NCBI RefSeq assembly: GCF_029873255.1
Contig: NZ_CP123622.1
Span: 3,590,983-3,654,982, forward strand
Origin: Pigmentibacter sp. JX0631
Lineage (GTDB): Bacteria > Bdellovibrionota_B > Oligoflexia > Silvanigrellales > Silvanigrellaceae
Direction of reading: 5' to 3'
DNA length: 64,000 nucleotides
The position numbers and the translations under genes are program-made. The notes under the pieces were generated by a model, which did no database searches, had not been told where the DNA came from, and saw only the letters and a list, made by a program, of their open reading frames with translations. Below, one piece after another: positions 8,673 to 17,646 of this stretch (positions are counted from its first letter, which is position 1; every line of letters begins with the position of its first letter).

Positions 8673-9605
8673 TTATGCTCCTGCCTTTTTTCTATTAATT
8701 CTCAATAAAAATAAGCGAGCAAAAGCTAGAATAATAAAAGATAACACAAATAAAATAACTCCTAATTCCAGTAAGGAAGCGGGATACAAATGCCCTGTGG
8801 CTTCATTAAATTCATTGGCTATAGAAGCGGAAATAGTTGTTCCAGGCATAAAAAGAGAACTCGTTAATTGTTTTGAATTTCCAATAACGAAAGTAACAGC
8901 CATGGTTTCACCTAGTGCGCGACCAAGACCTAACATGATACTTCCAATCATACCTTTTCTTACGTAAGGAAGAACTACCTTCCAAACGACTTCAAAACGA
9001 GTAGCTCCTACCCCGTAAGCTGCTTCTTTTAAAACCGAGGGAACAGAACGAAACATATCAATCAAAGTCGAAGAGATATAAGGAATTATCATAATGGCAA
9101 GTATAAGACCTGCTGTGAAAATTCCAATTCCTAAGGGTGGGCCACCAAATAATACATTCAAAACAGGTATATTTTGACAAACATCAGTTATAAAAGGTTG
9201 AACATAATTTGCTAAAAAAGGAGCTAATACTAGCAAGCCCCACATTCCATAAATGATGCTAGGAATTCCAGCCATCAAATCAATTAATGTTCGAACTGTT
9301 TTTGCAATTTTTCCTTGGGATATTTCTGATATAAAAACAGCAATTCCTAAACTTAATGGTACACCAAGAAGCATAGCAATTATTGAGGTCATTAAAGTAC
9401 CACAAATAGCACTCAATGCTCCAAAATGGCCTTGTACAGGATCCCAGACATCGCTAACAAGGAAATGAAATCCAAATTGATGTAGAGCAGGTGCGCTAGC
9501 AAAACATAAAGAAACTAAAACGCACATCAATAACAAAAAGGCGAACCAAGCAAATCCTTTAGTTATGTTTGAAAATAATATGTCACCCAAAATACATTTC
9601 TCCAA
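8673..9605 (-). CDS. pstC: Phosphate ABC transporter permease PstC
   Basis: A 310-residue inner-membrane permease with about six membrane segments. Family features are PSIIYGMWGLLVLAPF, the EAA loop LKEAAYGVGATRFEVVWKVVLP and GLGRALGETMAVTFVIGN. It lies 34 bases after pstS and two before pstA in a classical pstSCAB order. It pairs with PstA to form the transmembrane channel. Confidence 0.94.
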   Translation of the reverse strand: MEKCILGDILFSNITKGFAWFAFLLLMCVLVSLCFASAPALHQFGFHFLVSDVWDPVQGHFGALSAICGTLMTSIIAMLLGVPLSLGIAVFISEISQGKIAKTVRTLIDLMAGIPSIIYGMWGLLVLAPFLANYVQPFITDVCQNIPVLNVLFGGPPLGIGIFTAGLILAIMIIPYISSTLIDMFRSVPSVLKEAAYGVGATRFEVVWKVVLPYVRKGMIGSIMLGLGRALGETMAVTFVIGNSKQLTSSLFMPGTTISASIANEFNEATGHLYPASLLELGVILFVLSFIILAFARLFLLRINRKKAGA

Positions 9606-9639
9606 CTAAACAAAAAACAACTCAATTAATTACGAAAAA

Positions 9640-10746
9640 TTATTTCCAAATAGCTACTTTGTCGTTACCTGACTTAATTTCATGCGACCACTTTTTCTCA
9701 ATAAAACGGTAAGTATTTTCAGGGATTGGGATATAATCTAAAGCTTGTGCGGACTCCGATCCCTTTTTAAAAGCAAAATCGAAAAACTTCAAGACTTCAG
9801 TCCCAATTTTAGTATTCTTTTGTTCTTTTTTGATTAAAATAAATGTTGATGCGGTTAACGGCCAAGTCTCCGAACCTTTTTGGTTAGCAAGGATCACATT
9901 CATTCCGGGAGTTGTTTCCCAATTTGCATTAATTGCAGCAGATTGTAGAGCCTTTCGAAAAGCTTCACTTACTTTTTTCTCATCAGCAAAATCTTTAGAA
10001 TTCAAAGAGGGTACTATCTTACCATCAGCATTGATCATTCTTGCCCAAGGTAACTTGTTCTGCATGGCATATGCATACTCAACATAACCGATAGATCCAG
10101 GAGCTCTTTTAACCATAGTTGTAATGCCTTCGTTGCCCTTACCACCTACTCCCATAACTCCTGAAGGCCATGAAACAGCAGTTCCTACGCCAGCGTTCCA
10201 TGTACCCATACCTGCTTTTTCAAGATAGTATGTGAAATTAAAAGTAGTGCCTGAAGCATCAGATCGATATACAACTAAAATGTTTTTCTTTGGCAAAGTC
10301 AAAGTAGGGTTTAAAGCTAATATTTTAGGATCATTCCAAAATTTAATTCTACCACTATATATTTCTGCTATCACTTTTGCATCGAGGACTAACTGTCCCT
10401 GCCCTACTCCAGGAATATTAGTGACCATCACAATCCCGCCTATAATAGCTGGAAATTGAAATAGACCTTTTGCTTCAAGATCTGTAGGTTTTAAAGGCAT
10501 ATCAGAAGCACCAAAATCTACAACGTTACCTTCAATTTGTTTTATTCCTGCACCAGAACCTGTTGATTGATAATTAATTTTTGTGCCATATTCAGTATTA
10601 TAAGTAGCAGACCATTTATAGAGGACAGGCGCTATAAAACTTGATCCCGCTCCAGTTACTAGGTCACTTGAAAAAGCTATTGGAAAGCTTGTTAAAGTAG
10701 CGTATAGTGCGGAAATTTTTACAATTTTATTTAGTACTGTCTGCAT
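9640..10746 (-). CDS. pstS: Phosphate-binding periplasmic protein PstS
   Basis: A 368-residue protein with a Sec signal peptide (about 1-27, cleavage after a short AFS stretch). The mature N-terminus, VTGAGSSFIAPVLYKW, is the phosphate-binding signature of PstS, with YQSTGSGAGIKQI and YRSDASGTTFNFTYYL contributing further phosphate contacts. It captures phosphate in the periplasm and delivers it to PstCA. It is first in the operon; its leader contains a terminator-like hairpin and a possible Pho box. Confidence 0.95.
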   Translation of the reverse strand: MQTVLNKIVKISALYATLTSFPIAFSSDLVTGAGSSFIAPVLYKWSATYNTEYGTKINYQSTGSGAGIKQIEGNVVDFGASDMPLKPTDLEAKGLFQFPAIIGGIVMVTNIPGVGQGQLVLDAKVIAEIYSGRIKFWNDPKILALNPTLTLPKKNILVVYRSDASGTTFNFTYYLEKAGMGTWNAGVGTAVSWPSGVMGVGGKGNEGITTMVKRAPGSIGYVEYAYAMQNKLPWARMINADGKIVPSLNSKDFADEKKVSEAFRKALQSAAINANWETTPGMNVILANQKGSETWPLTASTFILIKKEQKNTKIGTEVLKFFDFAFKKGSESAQALDYIPIPENTYRFIEKKWSHEIKSGNDKVAIWK

Positions 10747-10768
10747 AAAGATAAACCTCTAATAATAC

Positions 10769-10800
10769 AAATAAAAAAAGGGATCCACTTTTTCCCTCTT
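10769..10800 (-). promoter_or_regulatory. Terminator-like hairpin in the pstS leader
   Basis: On the minus strand AAGAGGGA (10793-10800) can pair with TCCCTTTT (10776-10783) across a nine-base loop, with one G-U pair, and a T-rich run follows. This is the form of an intrinsic terminator, yet it lies 23 bases upstream of the pstS start with no minus-strand gene before it. A CCCTC at 10814-10818 could pair with the GAGGG of the stem instead, giving an alternative fold. Attenuation of pst is one reading. Confidence 0.4.
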
Positions 10801-10903
10801 CATTTATCTCTCTGAGGGTTATTCTATTTTTATCTAATTTTATACTTCAATGTTGTTAAAAGAATTTGGCTATAATGTGGCGTTAAGAGACTTAAAAATT
10901 CTT

Positions 10904-10932
10904 TTGACACAGAATCGTCACATATTTTTAAT
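10904..10932 (+). promoter_or_regulatory. Candidate sigma-70 promoter for the PP-loop ATPase gene
   Basis: TTGACA (10904-10909), a 17-base spacer and TTTAAT (10927-10932) make a near-consensus promoter reading to the right. A transcript would begin near 10939, about 100 bases before the TTG start at 11041. It overlaps the possible Pho box on the other strand. Confidence 0.55.
10906..10923 (-). promoter_or_regulatory. Possible Pho box upstream of pstS
   Basis: On the minus strand ATGTGAC-GATT-CTGTGTC shows two seven-base direct repeats separated by four bases, the spacing used by PhoB (consensus CTGTCAT). The match is partial and it lies about 160 bases from the pstS start. Position upstream of a pst operon is the main support. 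Confidence 0.35.
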
Positions 10933-11040
10933 AACTTTGACTTCGCTTTGTCGATTGCCCCAAATCTAAATTTAAGTATATTTGTCTGGTCTGAAGTCTT
11001 TCTTTAATTAAACTAATTTATGCTTTTAAAGGAATTTACA

Positions 11041-11718
11041 TTGAAAAAAAGAAATTATTTTTGCCTATGGAGTGGCGGACACGATTCTGGGTTGACCCTT
11101 TATCATGCATTGAAAAAAACGGATGTACTTTGCCTCATTACTGCAATGCAAGATTATAGCAATCAATTAAAACCCAATTTCTTTTCCCCTGCAGTGCTTA
11201 GGGCACAATCAGATCAATTAAATATTCCTTTATTGATCTACAATTCTGATACAGAAAATTATACAGAAAGCTTTGCTAAAACTTTAAGCAATATAAAAAA
11301 ACATGATCTCATTGGAGGATTTTTCCCTCTAATTAATCAGCCAGATCAAAAAAACATTCTTACGGAAATCTGCCAATTAGAAAAAATGGAAGCTCATTTT
11401 CCTTTAGAAAATAAAGAAAAAGAAGCTTTATTATCCGAATTTATAGAGCTTGGATTTAAAGCAAAAATTATCGCAGTTAATGAACGCTTTCTGACAAGAG
11501 ACTTACTTAATAGAGATTTAGATAAAGAAACGTTGAGTGAAATTCGTTCCAGAAAAGTCGATTTGTTTGGTGAAAATTCTGAATTTCAGACGATTCTTTA
11601 TGAAGCACCATACTTTAAACAGCCACTCCAAATAAAAGAAGGAGATATCAACTTAAAAAATGGCTATTGGGTAGTTGATGTTTCAATTGCTACGAAATTA
11701 GAAACAACTCAAAAATAA
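11041..11718 (+). CDS. Diphthine-ammonia ligase-like PP-loop ATPase
   Basis: A 225-residue cytoplasmic protein of the adenine-nucleotide alpha-hydrolase/PP-loop fold. The ATP-pyrophosphatase loop is LWSGGHDSGLTLYHAL at the N-terminus. Later segments (GGFFPLINQ and the VNERFLTRDLL region) resemble the MJ0570/Dph6 family, which in archaea and eukaryotes amidates diphthine. Bacteria lack diphthamide, so the substrate here is unknown. I place the start at TTG 11041, preceded by AAAGGA; the ATG at 11020 has no ribosome binding site. It is divergent from pstS. Confidence 0.72.
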   Translation: MKKRNYFCLWSGGHDSGLTLYHALKKTDVLCLITAMQDYSNQLKPNFFSPAVLRAQSDQLNIPLLIYNSDTENYTESFAKTLSNIKKHDLIGGFFPLINQPDQKNILTEICQLEKMEAHFPLENKEKEALLSEFIELGFKAKIIAVNERFLTRDLLNRDLDKETLSEIRSRKVDLFGENSEFQTILYEAPYFKQPLQIKEGDINLKNGYWVVDVSIATKLETTQK

Positions 11719-11787
11719 ATATTTCTATATTTATGAGAAATATGTTACTATTTCAGTAGTTTAATTTTTTTTGAGAATATTAATTTG

Positions 11788-12138
11788 ATGACCCCTTATA
11801 CATTATCGATTGGTATGCTTTGTATTAGTTCGTCACTGATGATTGTGGCTTGGTACGGACATTTAAAATTTACAAACCAGCCATTATGGATTGTAATACT
11901 CGTTTCTTGGGGAATAGCTTTCTTTGAATACCTATTCCAAGTACCAGCAAATAGAATTGATCATTCAGTAATGTCAGCAGCACAATTGCGAATAATAGCT
12001 GAAGTTTTAACTTTAGTGGCATTTTTTTTATTTTCTACTTTTGTTTTAAAAGAATCTTTTTCGCTTAACTATTTGATTAGCTTTATTTGTATTTTAATTG
12101 CAGTTTACTTTGCTTTTTATGGACCATTTAAGAATTAA
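11788..12138 (+). CDS. DUF486 (DMT-superfamily) small membrane protein
   Basis: A 116-residue protein with four membrane segments (about 4-22, 31-47, 65-85 and 92-110). The motifs WYGHLK, SWGIAFFEYLFQVPANRIDH and AQLRIIAEVLTLVAF are the DUF486 signature. The family is related to small multidrug resistance-type transporters, but its substrate is unknown. The ATG at 11788 is preferred to the TTG one codon earlier. It may be cotranscribed with the PP-loop gene 69 bases upstream. Confidence 0.8.
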   Translation: MTPYTLSIGMLCISSSLMIVAWYGHLKFTNQPLWIVILVSWGIAFFEYLFQVPANRIDHSVMSAAQLRIIAEVLTLVAFFLFSTFVLKESFSLNYLISFICILIAVYFAFYGPFKN

Positions 12139-12145
12139 TTAATTT

Positions 12146-13144
12146 TTAATTATTAAATTCATTCGATAAATACTCTTTGGGTAATGGTATGGTTTTAATC
12201 AAATTAACATCTTTCATCCACTTTGAATAAATCTCAAATTTTTTAATATCTAAATATCCCCAATTTATGTTTGTTCCTTTATACAATGGCGCTAAAAATT
12301 TCACAGACTCTTTGACCAATTTTGAGTCTAACTCAGGAAGAAGTTTTAACATCTCATTTGCAGCACTTTCAGGATTATTTATTGAATATTCAAAACCTTT
12401 TTTCGTGGCATGCATAAATAATTGAACTAATTTTGGATTTTCTGTTATCAATTTATCACTCGTAATTATAAGAGGAGAAGGTTTATTAAATTCAGCAAAA
12501 TGTTCAGAAGGACAATAGGTATCAACTTCAACGTTATTTAATTGTGCAGCTAATATATTCCAACCTTTGTATTCCCAAGTAAAATCTACATTTTTTAATG
12601 TAGCCGGAAGAAAATCTTGGACTCCTGTAGTTAACATTTTAACTTTCGTGAAATCAGCTCCATTTTTATTCATAATAAAATTTAAGGTTGCATTTTCTTC
12701 TGGACTTCCCCATCCACCATAACGTTTACCTTCAAGTTGTTTTAAAGATTTTACATTCAGAGTTTTTCTCCAAACAAAACAGGAGGTATCAACACTGATT
12801 ATACCTGCAATCGCTTTTACCGGAATTTTTGAATTTCTTGCATAAATTAAATTATTTGCATAACTTACTCCAAAATCAGCCTTATTCATTCCTACTAAAG
12901 CTGTTGATGTTGTTTGTGTTGGATTTAATATTTTTAATTCAATTCCATTTTGTCTATAAAAACCCCTAGCTTTTGCAACATAAAATCCAATATGATTAGT
13001 ATTTGGTTTCCAGTCCAATAGGAGTGTAACTGTGACAATATTTTCAACTTTTTTACTATTTTTTAAGTCTTCATTGGCCGAAGCATAACAATAACTTAAT
13101 ATTACAAACTTTAATAGAATTAAGCGAAATAGAAAGATAAACAT
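12146..13144 (-). CDS. NMT1/THI5-like ABC transporter substrate-binding protein
   Basis: A 332-residue protein with a signal peptide (1-22). The mature part begins VTVTLLLDWKPNTNHIGFYVAKARGFY, the hallmark of the NMT1/THI5-like binding proteins that carry pyrimidine precursors of thiamine or related compounds (ThiY). Typical sequences such as WEYKGWN also occur. No permease or ATPase gene for it lies beside it and I see no TPP riboswitch in the 200-base leader, so a thiamine role is only an inference from the family. AAAGGA precedes the ATG. Confidence 0.75.
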   Translation of the reverse strand: MFIFLFRLILLKFVILSYCYASANEDLKNSKKVENIVTVTLLLDWKPNTNHIGFYVAKARGFYRQNGIELKILNPTQTTSTALVGMNKADFGVSYANNLIYARNSKIPVKAIAGIISVDTSCFVWRKTLNVKSLKQLEGKRYGGWGSPEENATLNFIMNKNGADFTKVKMLTTGVQDFLPATLKNVDFTWEYKGWNILAAQLNNVEVDTYCPSEHFAEFNKPSPLIITSDKLITENPKLVQLFMHATKKGFEYSINNPESAANEMLKLLPELDSKLVKESVKFLAPLYKGTNINWGYLDIKKFEIYSKWMKDVNLIKTIPLPKEYLSNEFNN

Positions 13145-13352
13145 AATAATCCTTTCAGGAAAAAACCTATCATCCTTTCATAGCGATAAAACTAAAAGAA
13201 TACAAATTGAAATTATTTTTTTGTGCAGATCTAAATTCTAATTAATTTTGCCATTTTTTTGACTTAATTTTAATCATTCTTTTCTTCTATTATAATTATT
13301 TTATTTAGGAACATAGAAACATTCTAGTGATAATTAAACTTAGGAAGTTAGA

Positions 13353-14144
13353 ATGAAAATCAGCTTAAATTTTTTTCCTACATTTCATTTTACTTTATTT
13401 CTCCTTTGTTTAATATCAATTAATTCAACAGCAGCAAATGCAAAATTTTTTGAAGTTTATATTGATCTTAATCCTCCTTATTCAACTTCTGTGCATTCTA
13501 AAAGAGGATTATTCAGTGAAATTATTGATGAAGCTTTGACTGCCGGAAACATACCTCATCATTTTTTACTCAAAGGTGATAGGATCAAAAACTATAATAT
13601 TCATAATCACGATAGACTACTCTTGTTTTATTATTTTAGAACTCCAGAGAGAGAAAATAACTATAATTGGATTATGCCACTATTTGATGACTATACTTGT
13701 CTTTTTAACTTACGAACTTCAAAAGAAATCAGTAGTATAAACGCTCTCAAAGGCCTATCTCGTATTGGAACAATCAATGGAGGCGCAGGCGAAAGCATAC
13801 TAAAGTCTTTTGGGCTGGAGGGTCAAATATACTACTGCCGTGACGAGGATAGCTGTATAGATAGGTTAAGGAAGAACGAAGTTGATGCTTGGATAACCCA
13901 AAAAATAAAGGCAAATTACTTCCTAAAAAAGTATAAAATTCAAAATGAACTTAACAATTATTTCCAAATTTATGATAGCCAAGGATGGTTAGCAAGCTCA
14001 TTAAATCTAACTCAATCCGATATTGATCTTCTTCGAAAAACCCTTCGTAAATTTATGACTACATCGAAATTTTTAGCAATTTTAAAAAAATATGACGCAA
14101 TTATGACCTCCAACACTGATGAATTCAAAGATATCTATCATTAG
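13353..14144 (+). CDS. Family 3 extracellular solute-binding-like protein
   Basis: A 263-residue secreted protein. The signal peptide spans about 1-28 (hydrophobic core FTLFLLCLISI, ending TAANA). The rest follows the type 2 periplasmic-binding fold: EVYIDLNPPYSTSVHSKRGLFSEIIDEAL at the start, a central GLSRIGTINGGAGESIL hinge region and DRLRKNEVDAWITQKI. Ligand residues typical of amino-acid binders are not conserved. It lies 132 bases upstream of an amino-acid ABC ATPase and may supply that transporter, which also has its own fused binding protein. Confidence 0.65.
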   Translation: MKISLNFFPTFHFTLFLLCLISINSTAANAKFFEVYIDLNPPYSTSVHSKRGLFSEIIDEALTAGNIPHHFLLKGDRIKNYNIHNHDRLLLFYYFRTPERENNYNWIMPLFDDYTCLFNLRTSKEISSINALKGLSRIGTINGGAGESILKSFGLEGQIYYCRDEDSCIDRLRKNEVDAWITQKIKANYFLKKYKIQNELNNYFQIYDSQGWLASSLNLTQSDIDLLRKTLRKFMTTSKFLAILKKYDAIMTSNTDEFKDIYH

Positions 14145-14276
14145 TGATGCTACCCTATAATTTTTGAAATCTTTTGTTTCCAAATCCTTTTATTTTATGT
14201 TACCTGCAATTCCACGGTAAAAGAGAATACCCTTCTCAAGGCTTCCCTCCTTTTGGAAAAAAATAGGAGTATTTAT

Positions 14277-15053
14277 ATGATGATAAGCCCTACAGGCGCA
14301 TATATTTCTGTAAAAAATTTATCAAAAAAACACGGCAATTTAGAAGTTTTACGTAACGTAAATTTAGAAGTGACGCCAGGAGAACTTACTGTTTTAATTG
14401 GACCTTCTGGGTGCGGGAAGTCTACTCTATTACGTTGTCTAAACGGTTTAGAAACCTTAGATTCAGGGGAAATAGTCATTAATGGAGTAGTTTTAGAAAA
14501 AAATTCTACTTCAAGCCAATCTCAAAAAGACTTTGATAAAAAAGCCCGTGCCATACGAGAAAATGTAGGCATGGTATTTCAAAGTTTTAATCTTTTTCCG
14601 CATCTTACTTTGTTAGAAAATATAACTAAAGCTCCCATAGTTGTAAAAAAAATGAATAAAAACCTTGCGAAAGAAAAGGCTAAAGAATTGCTTGCAAAAG
14701 TAGGGTTATTTTCTCATGCAGATCACTATCCTTGCCAACTATCAGGAGGACAGCAACAAAGAGCTGCCATTGCTCGAGCTTTAGCAATGTCTCCGAAGGC
14801 AATCTTATATGATGAACCAACCTCTGCACTAGATCCAGGTCTTGTGCATGAAGTATTGCAAGTAATGCGCACTTTAGATGATGAAGGAATGACTCAAATC
14901 GTTGTTACACACGAAATGCGTTTTGCCAAAGATGTCGCAGATCACATTGTCCATATACAAGAGGGAAAAATAGTTGAAATGGGAACTCCAGAACAAATAT
15001 TTACCTCACCAGTTGATGAGAGAACACGTCATTTTTTAAGAAATTTTAACTGA
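14277..15053 (+). CDS. Polar amino-acid ABC transporter ATP-binding protein
   Basis: A 258-residue ATPase of the GlnQ/HisP type. It has Walker A GPSGCGKST, Q-loop FQSFNLFPHLTLLENI (the usual form in amino-acid transporters), signature [15 protein letters not shown], Walker B AILYDEPTSALDP and switch histidine VTHEMRFAKDVADHI. The frame is open to a TTG at 14253, but AGGAG at 14265-14269 points to the ATG at 14277. It lies 23 bases before the fused binding protein/permease and should energise it. Confidence 0.92.
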   Translation: MMISPTGAYISVKNLSKKHGNLEVLRNVNLEVTPGELTVLIGPSGCGKSTLLRCLNGLETLDSGEIVINGVVLEKNSTSSQSQKDFDKKARAIRENVGMVFQSFNLFPHLTLLENITKAPIVVKKMNKNLAKEKAKELLAKVGLFSHADHYPCQLSGGQQQRAAIARALAMSPKAILYDEPTSALDPGLVHEVLQVMRTLDDEGMTQIVVTHEMRFAKDVADHIVHIQEGKIVEMGTPEQIFTSPVDERTRHFLRNFN

Positions 15054-15076
15054 GTAGGACTGGAGAAAATTATATA

Positions 15077-16627
15077 ATGAACGAACTTCGTTACTTTTTT
15101 GTTTCTTTAATCTGTTTACTGTTTATAACTAATTCCTTTGGAAAAGATGATAAAAAAGTTTTACGCTGGGGCAGTGATGCAAATAGCGGCGCTCCATATG
15201 TCTTTCGCGATGCCAATAATCCAAATAAAATCATTGGTGTTGATGCTGACATCATCGAAGCTATTGCTAGTCAACTTGGGATGAAAGCCGAATTTGTGCA
15301 AAATCAATGGGATGGCTTGATTCCGGGTCTTATAGCTGGAAATTATGATGTGGTCATCGATGGGCTAGAAATTATTGAAGAAAGAAAGCAATCCGTAAGT
15401 TTCTCAGATCCTTATTACGTTACTTCTGAACAAATCGTAGTTAATAAGCAAAATTATGAAATTCATAAGTTATCCGATCTCAGAGGAAAAAGAGTTGCAA
15501 CTTTACCGGCTTCACTAGCCTACCGAATTCTTGAAGATGTGGGCGAAGTTCAAATAAAAATTTATGATGAAGAAGTTAATGCTTATGCTGATCTAGCAGC
15601 AGGAGATAGACTTGATGCCGTTTTATTAGACCTGCCAATCGCTCAATATTATGCAAAACATAATCCAAAATTAAAATTTGTTGGCCCTCCTGTAGGCAGA
15701 ATGGAATACGGTGTAGCATTTAGGAAAGAGGATAAAGAATTACGGAAGAAAGTAAACAAGGCAATTGATGAATTGATTAAAAATGGTAAATTGCAATCTA
15801 TTTTAGAAAATTGGAATTTATGGAATAAGGCTACTGCAGAAGCTTGGGGTGTATCTAGTGAATACAAAACTGAACCCGTGGCCTATCAAGAATATTTAAA
15901 ACATATTGGATTAGAAAAAACCTGGGTTGATAAAATTAAACAGTACATTAGCTTTTTACCATTATTAGGTAAAGGCGCTATTATGACTTTGCAAATATCA
16001 ATTCTTGCTATGATTCTTGCTGTTACTTTAGGTCTTTTTATAGCACTAGTTCGATTATATGCTCCTCCATTTTTTGCAAAATTAGCACTTACATATGTTG
16101 AAGTAATCAGAGGAACACCTTTATTAATTCAATTATATATAATTTTTTATGGTCTTCCCCACATTGGGATAAAATTAAGCCCTTTCTTTGCCGCTGTATT
16201 AGGTTTAGGTTTAAATTATGCTGCTAATGAAGCAGAAAATTATCGGGCGGGAATGACTTCTATACCACACAGTCAACAAGATGCTGCTTATGCTTTGGGA
16301 ATGTCCAGAATGGAATCCCTTCGACATATTATTATTCCACAAGCAGTAAGAGTAGTTATTCCTCCTGTGACAAATGATTTTATTGCACTAATAAAAGATT
16401 CTTCTCTAGTATCAGTAATAACTTTAATTGAATTAACTACAATTTATAGTCAATTAGCTTCAACTTACTTTGATTATTTAGGAGTCGGATTATTAGCTGC
16501 TTTGGTATACTTCTTAATCGGTCTTCCATTTGCTAGACTTTCTCGTTATGCAGAAAGACACTTTGCTGTGAATTCCAAAAAGAAATTTAATAAAAATTTT
16601 GATAGACAAGAACAAGGTAGTAACTAG
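15077..16627 (+). CDS. Fused amino-acid-binding protein and ABC permease
   Basis: A 516-residue fusion. A signal peptide (1-22) leads to a family 3 solute-binding domain (about 28-250; GVDADIIEAIASQLGMKAEFV, VIDGLEIIEERKQSVSFSDPYY, LPASLAYRILEDVG). A HisM/GlnP-type permease follows (about 300-500) with several membrane helices, EVIRGTPLLIQLYIIFYGLP and the EAA loop DAAYALGMSRMESLRHIIIPQA. Such fusions are known in polar amino-acid transporters. The binding domain would sit in the periplasm tethered to the membrane part. It forms an operon with the ATPase just upstream. The likely substrate is a polar amino acid such as glutamine, but this cannot be fixed from sequence. Confidence 0.9.
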   Translation: MNELRYFFVSLICLLFITNSFGKDDKKVLRWGSDANSGAPYVFRDANNPNKIIGVDADIIEAIASQLGMKAEFVQNQWDGLIPGLIAGNYDVVIDGLEIIEERKQSVSFSDPYYVTSEQIVVNKQNYEIHKLSDLRGKRVATLPASLAYRILEDVGEVQIKIYDEEVNAYADLAAGDRLDAVLLDLPIAQYYAKHNPKLKFVGPPVGRMEYGVAFRKEDKELRKKVNKAIDELIKNGKLQSILENWNLWNKATAEAWGVSSEYKTEPVAYQEYLKHIGLEKTWVDKIKQYISFLPLLGKGAIMTLQISILAMILAVTLGLFIALVRLYAPPFFAKLALTYVEVIRGTPLLIQLYIIFYGLPHIGIKLSPFFAAVLGLGLNYAANEAENYRAGMTSIPHSQQDAAYALGMSRMESLRHIIIPQAVRVVIPPVTNDFIALIKDSSLVSVITLIELTTIYSQLASTYFDYLGVGLLAALVYFLIGLPFARLSRYAERHFAVNSKKKFNKNFDRQEQGSN

Positions 16628-16635
16628 CATCTATA

Positions 16636-17412
16636 CTAGTGACATTTAAACTTTGTAATATTTTTCTGCATTTGACCCAAAAAATTTTTTTTCTTATTTA
16701 GAAAAATATCAAAATCTTTTATCAATTCTGGATATTTAATACTTGATAATCGATATGATCCACTTAAAACAGGCAATTTATCATTAAACACAATTTTGTC
16801 GGAATACTTTAAAATATTTAATTTACATTCACCTATACTTTTACTGATATAAATAGCATCAACTTTTTTATTTATTAACCAATCAAATAATATTTTAACA
16901 TTAATTGTTTGCTCTAATTTTATTTTACCACTTTTAATATATTCTTCATAACCAATCGGTGAAAAACCTAGAATCATACCTAATGTTTTGATTTTAGTTA
17001 TATCATTCTTTTGATTTTCTTTTAACACAAATACCCCATCCGTGTACTTAATAACAGGTAAACTATAATAAATTTTTAATCCTTTACTTTTTTTTAAATC
17101 CATTGCCCAATTAGGATCATCTGGGTACTTTGCATCTAAAATACTTTTTGGATCAAGAAACTCTAAAAACAATCGTTTTATTTGAACCGGATTGAATTTT
17201 ATTTCATATTTATTTTGCGATTTATTAAATAAGCGAAAAATGTCAGCTGAATATCCATCGTATTCTAAAAGTTTATTATCATTTCCATCATAGGTGCCAT
17301 AAATTGGAAAAAAATTTACATCTTCAACTCCAAGTTGGATAATTTGAACAGCTTTTGCTTGGCAAAAAAACAAACAATAAATTAAGCTTAATAATTTAAA
17401 ATAAAATTTCAT
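16636..17412 (-). CDS. Secreted solute-binding-like protein
   Basis: A 258-residue protein with a signal peptide (about 1-21, ending CQAKA). The remaining sequence has the outline of a small type 2 periplasmic-binding fold: QLGVEDVNFFPIYGTYDG, YDGYSADIFRLFNKSQ, a central KIKTLGMILGFSPIGYEEYI and WLINKKVDAIYISKS. Conservation with amino-acid binders is weak. It is convergent with the transporter to its left and has no transport partner of its own, so a sensing role is also possible. Confidence 0.55.
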   Translation of the reverse strand: MKFYFKLLSLIYCLFFCQAKAVQIIQLGVEDVNFFPIYGTYDGNDNKLLEYDGYSADIFRLFNKSQNKYEIKFNPVQIKRLFLEFLDPKSILDAKYPDDPNWAMDLKKSKGLKIYYSLPVIKYTDGVFVLKENQKNDITKIKTLGMILGFSPIGYEEYIKSGKIKLEQTINVKILFDWLINKKVDAIYISKSIGECKLNILKYSDKIVFNDKLPVLSGSYRLSSIKYPELIKDFDIFLNKKKNFLGQMQKNITKFKCH

Positions 17413-17595
17413 TTTTCGCTCTCATATAAATTAATTATCATTTTATAGAATAATTTATTTAAAGACAATAGTCTAAAATTTAAAGTAAATCACTACTCAT
17501 ACATAATATTTTATTTTAAAACAAGATAAAATAAGTAAAGTTCATAGAAATTTCATCATTTTGTAAGAATTATTAGCATAAAATTAAATTCTAAT

Positions 17596-17627
17596 GAAAG
17601 AACTTAACTACATAATGTAAGTCTTTC
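17596..17627 (+). promoter_or_regulatory. Inverted repeat in the leader of the toxin-like gene
   Basis: GAAAGAACTTA (17596-17606) and TAAGTCTTTC (17618-17627) are complementary apart from one bulged base, with an 11-base loop. The element lies just upstream of the ribosome binding site AAGGAA (17637-17642). It could be an RNA hairpin or a protein site controlling the gene at 17647. Confidence 0.35.
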
Positions 17628-17646
17628 TACCAAAAAAGGAAATTCT

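Noticed and set aside
13145..13352. Possible TPP riboswitch before the THI5-like binding protein
   Set aside because: The conserved CTGAGA and ACCTGATC-type elements could not be found on the relevant strand.
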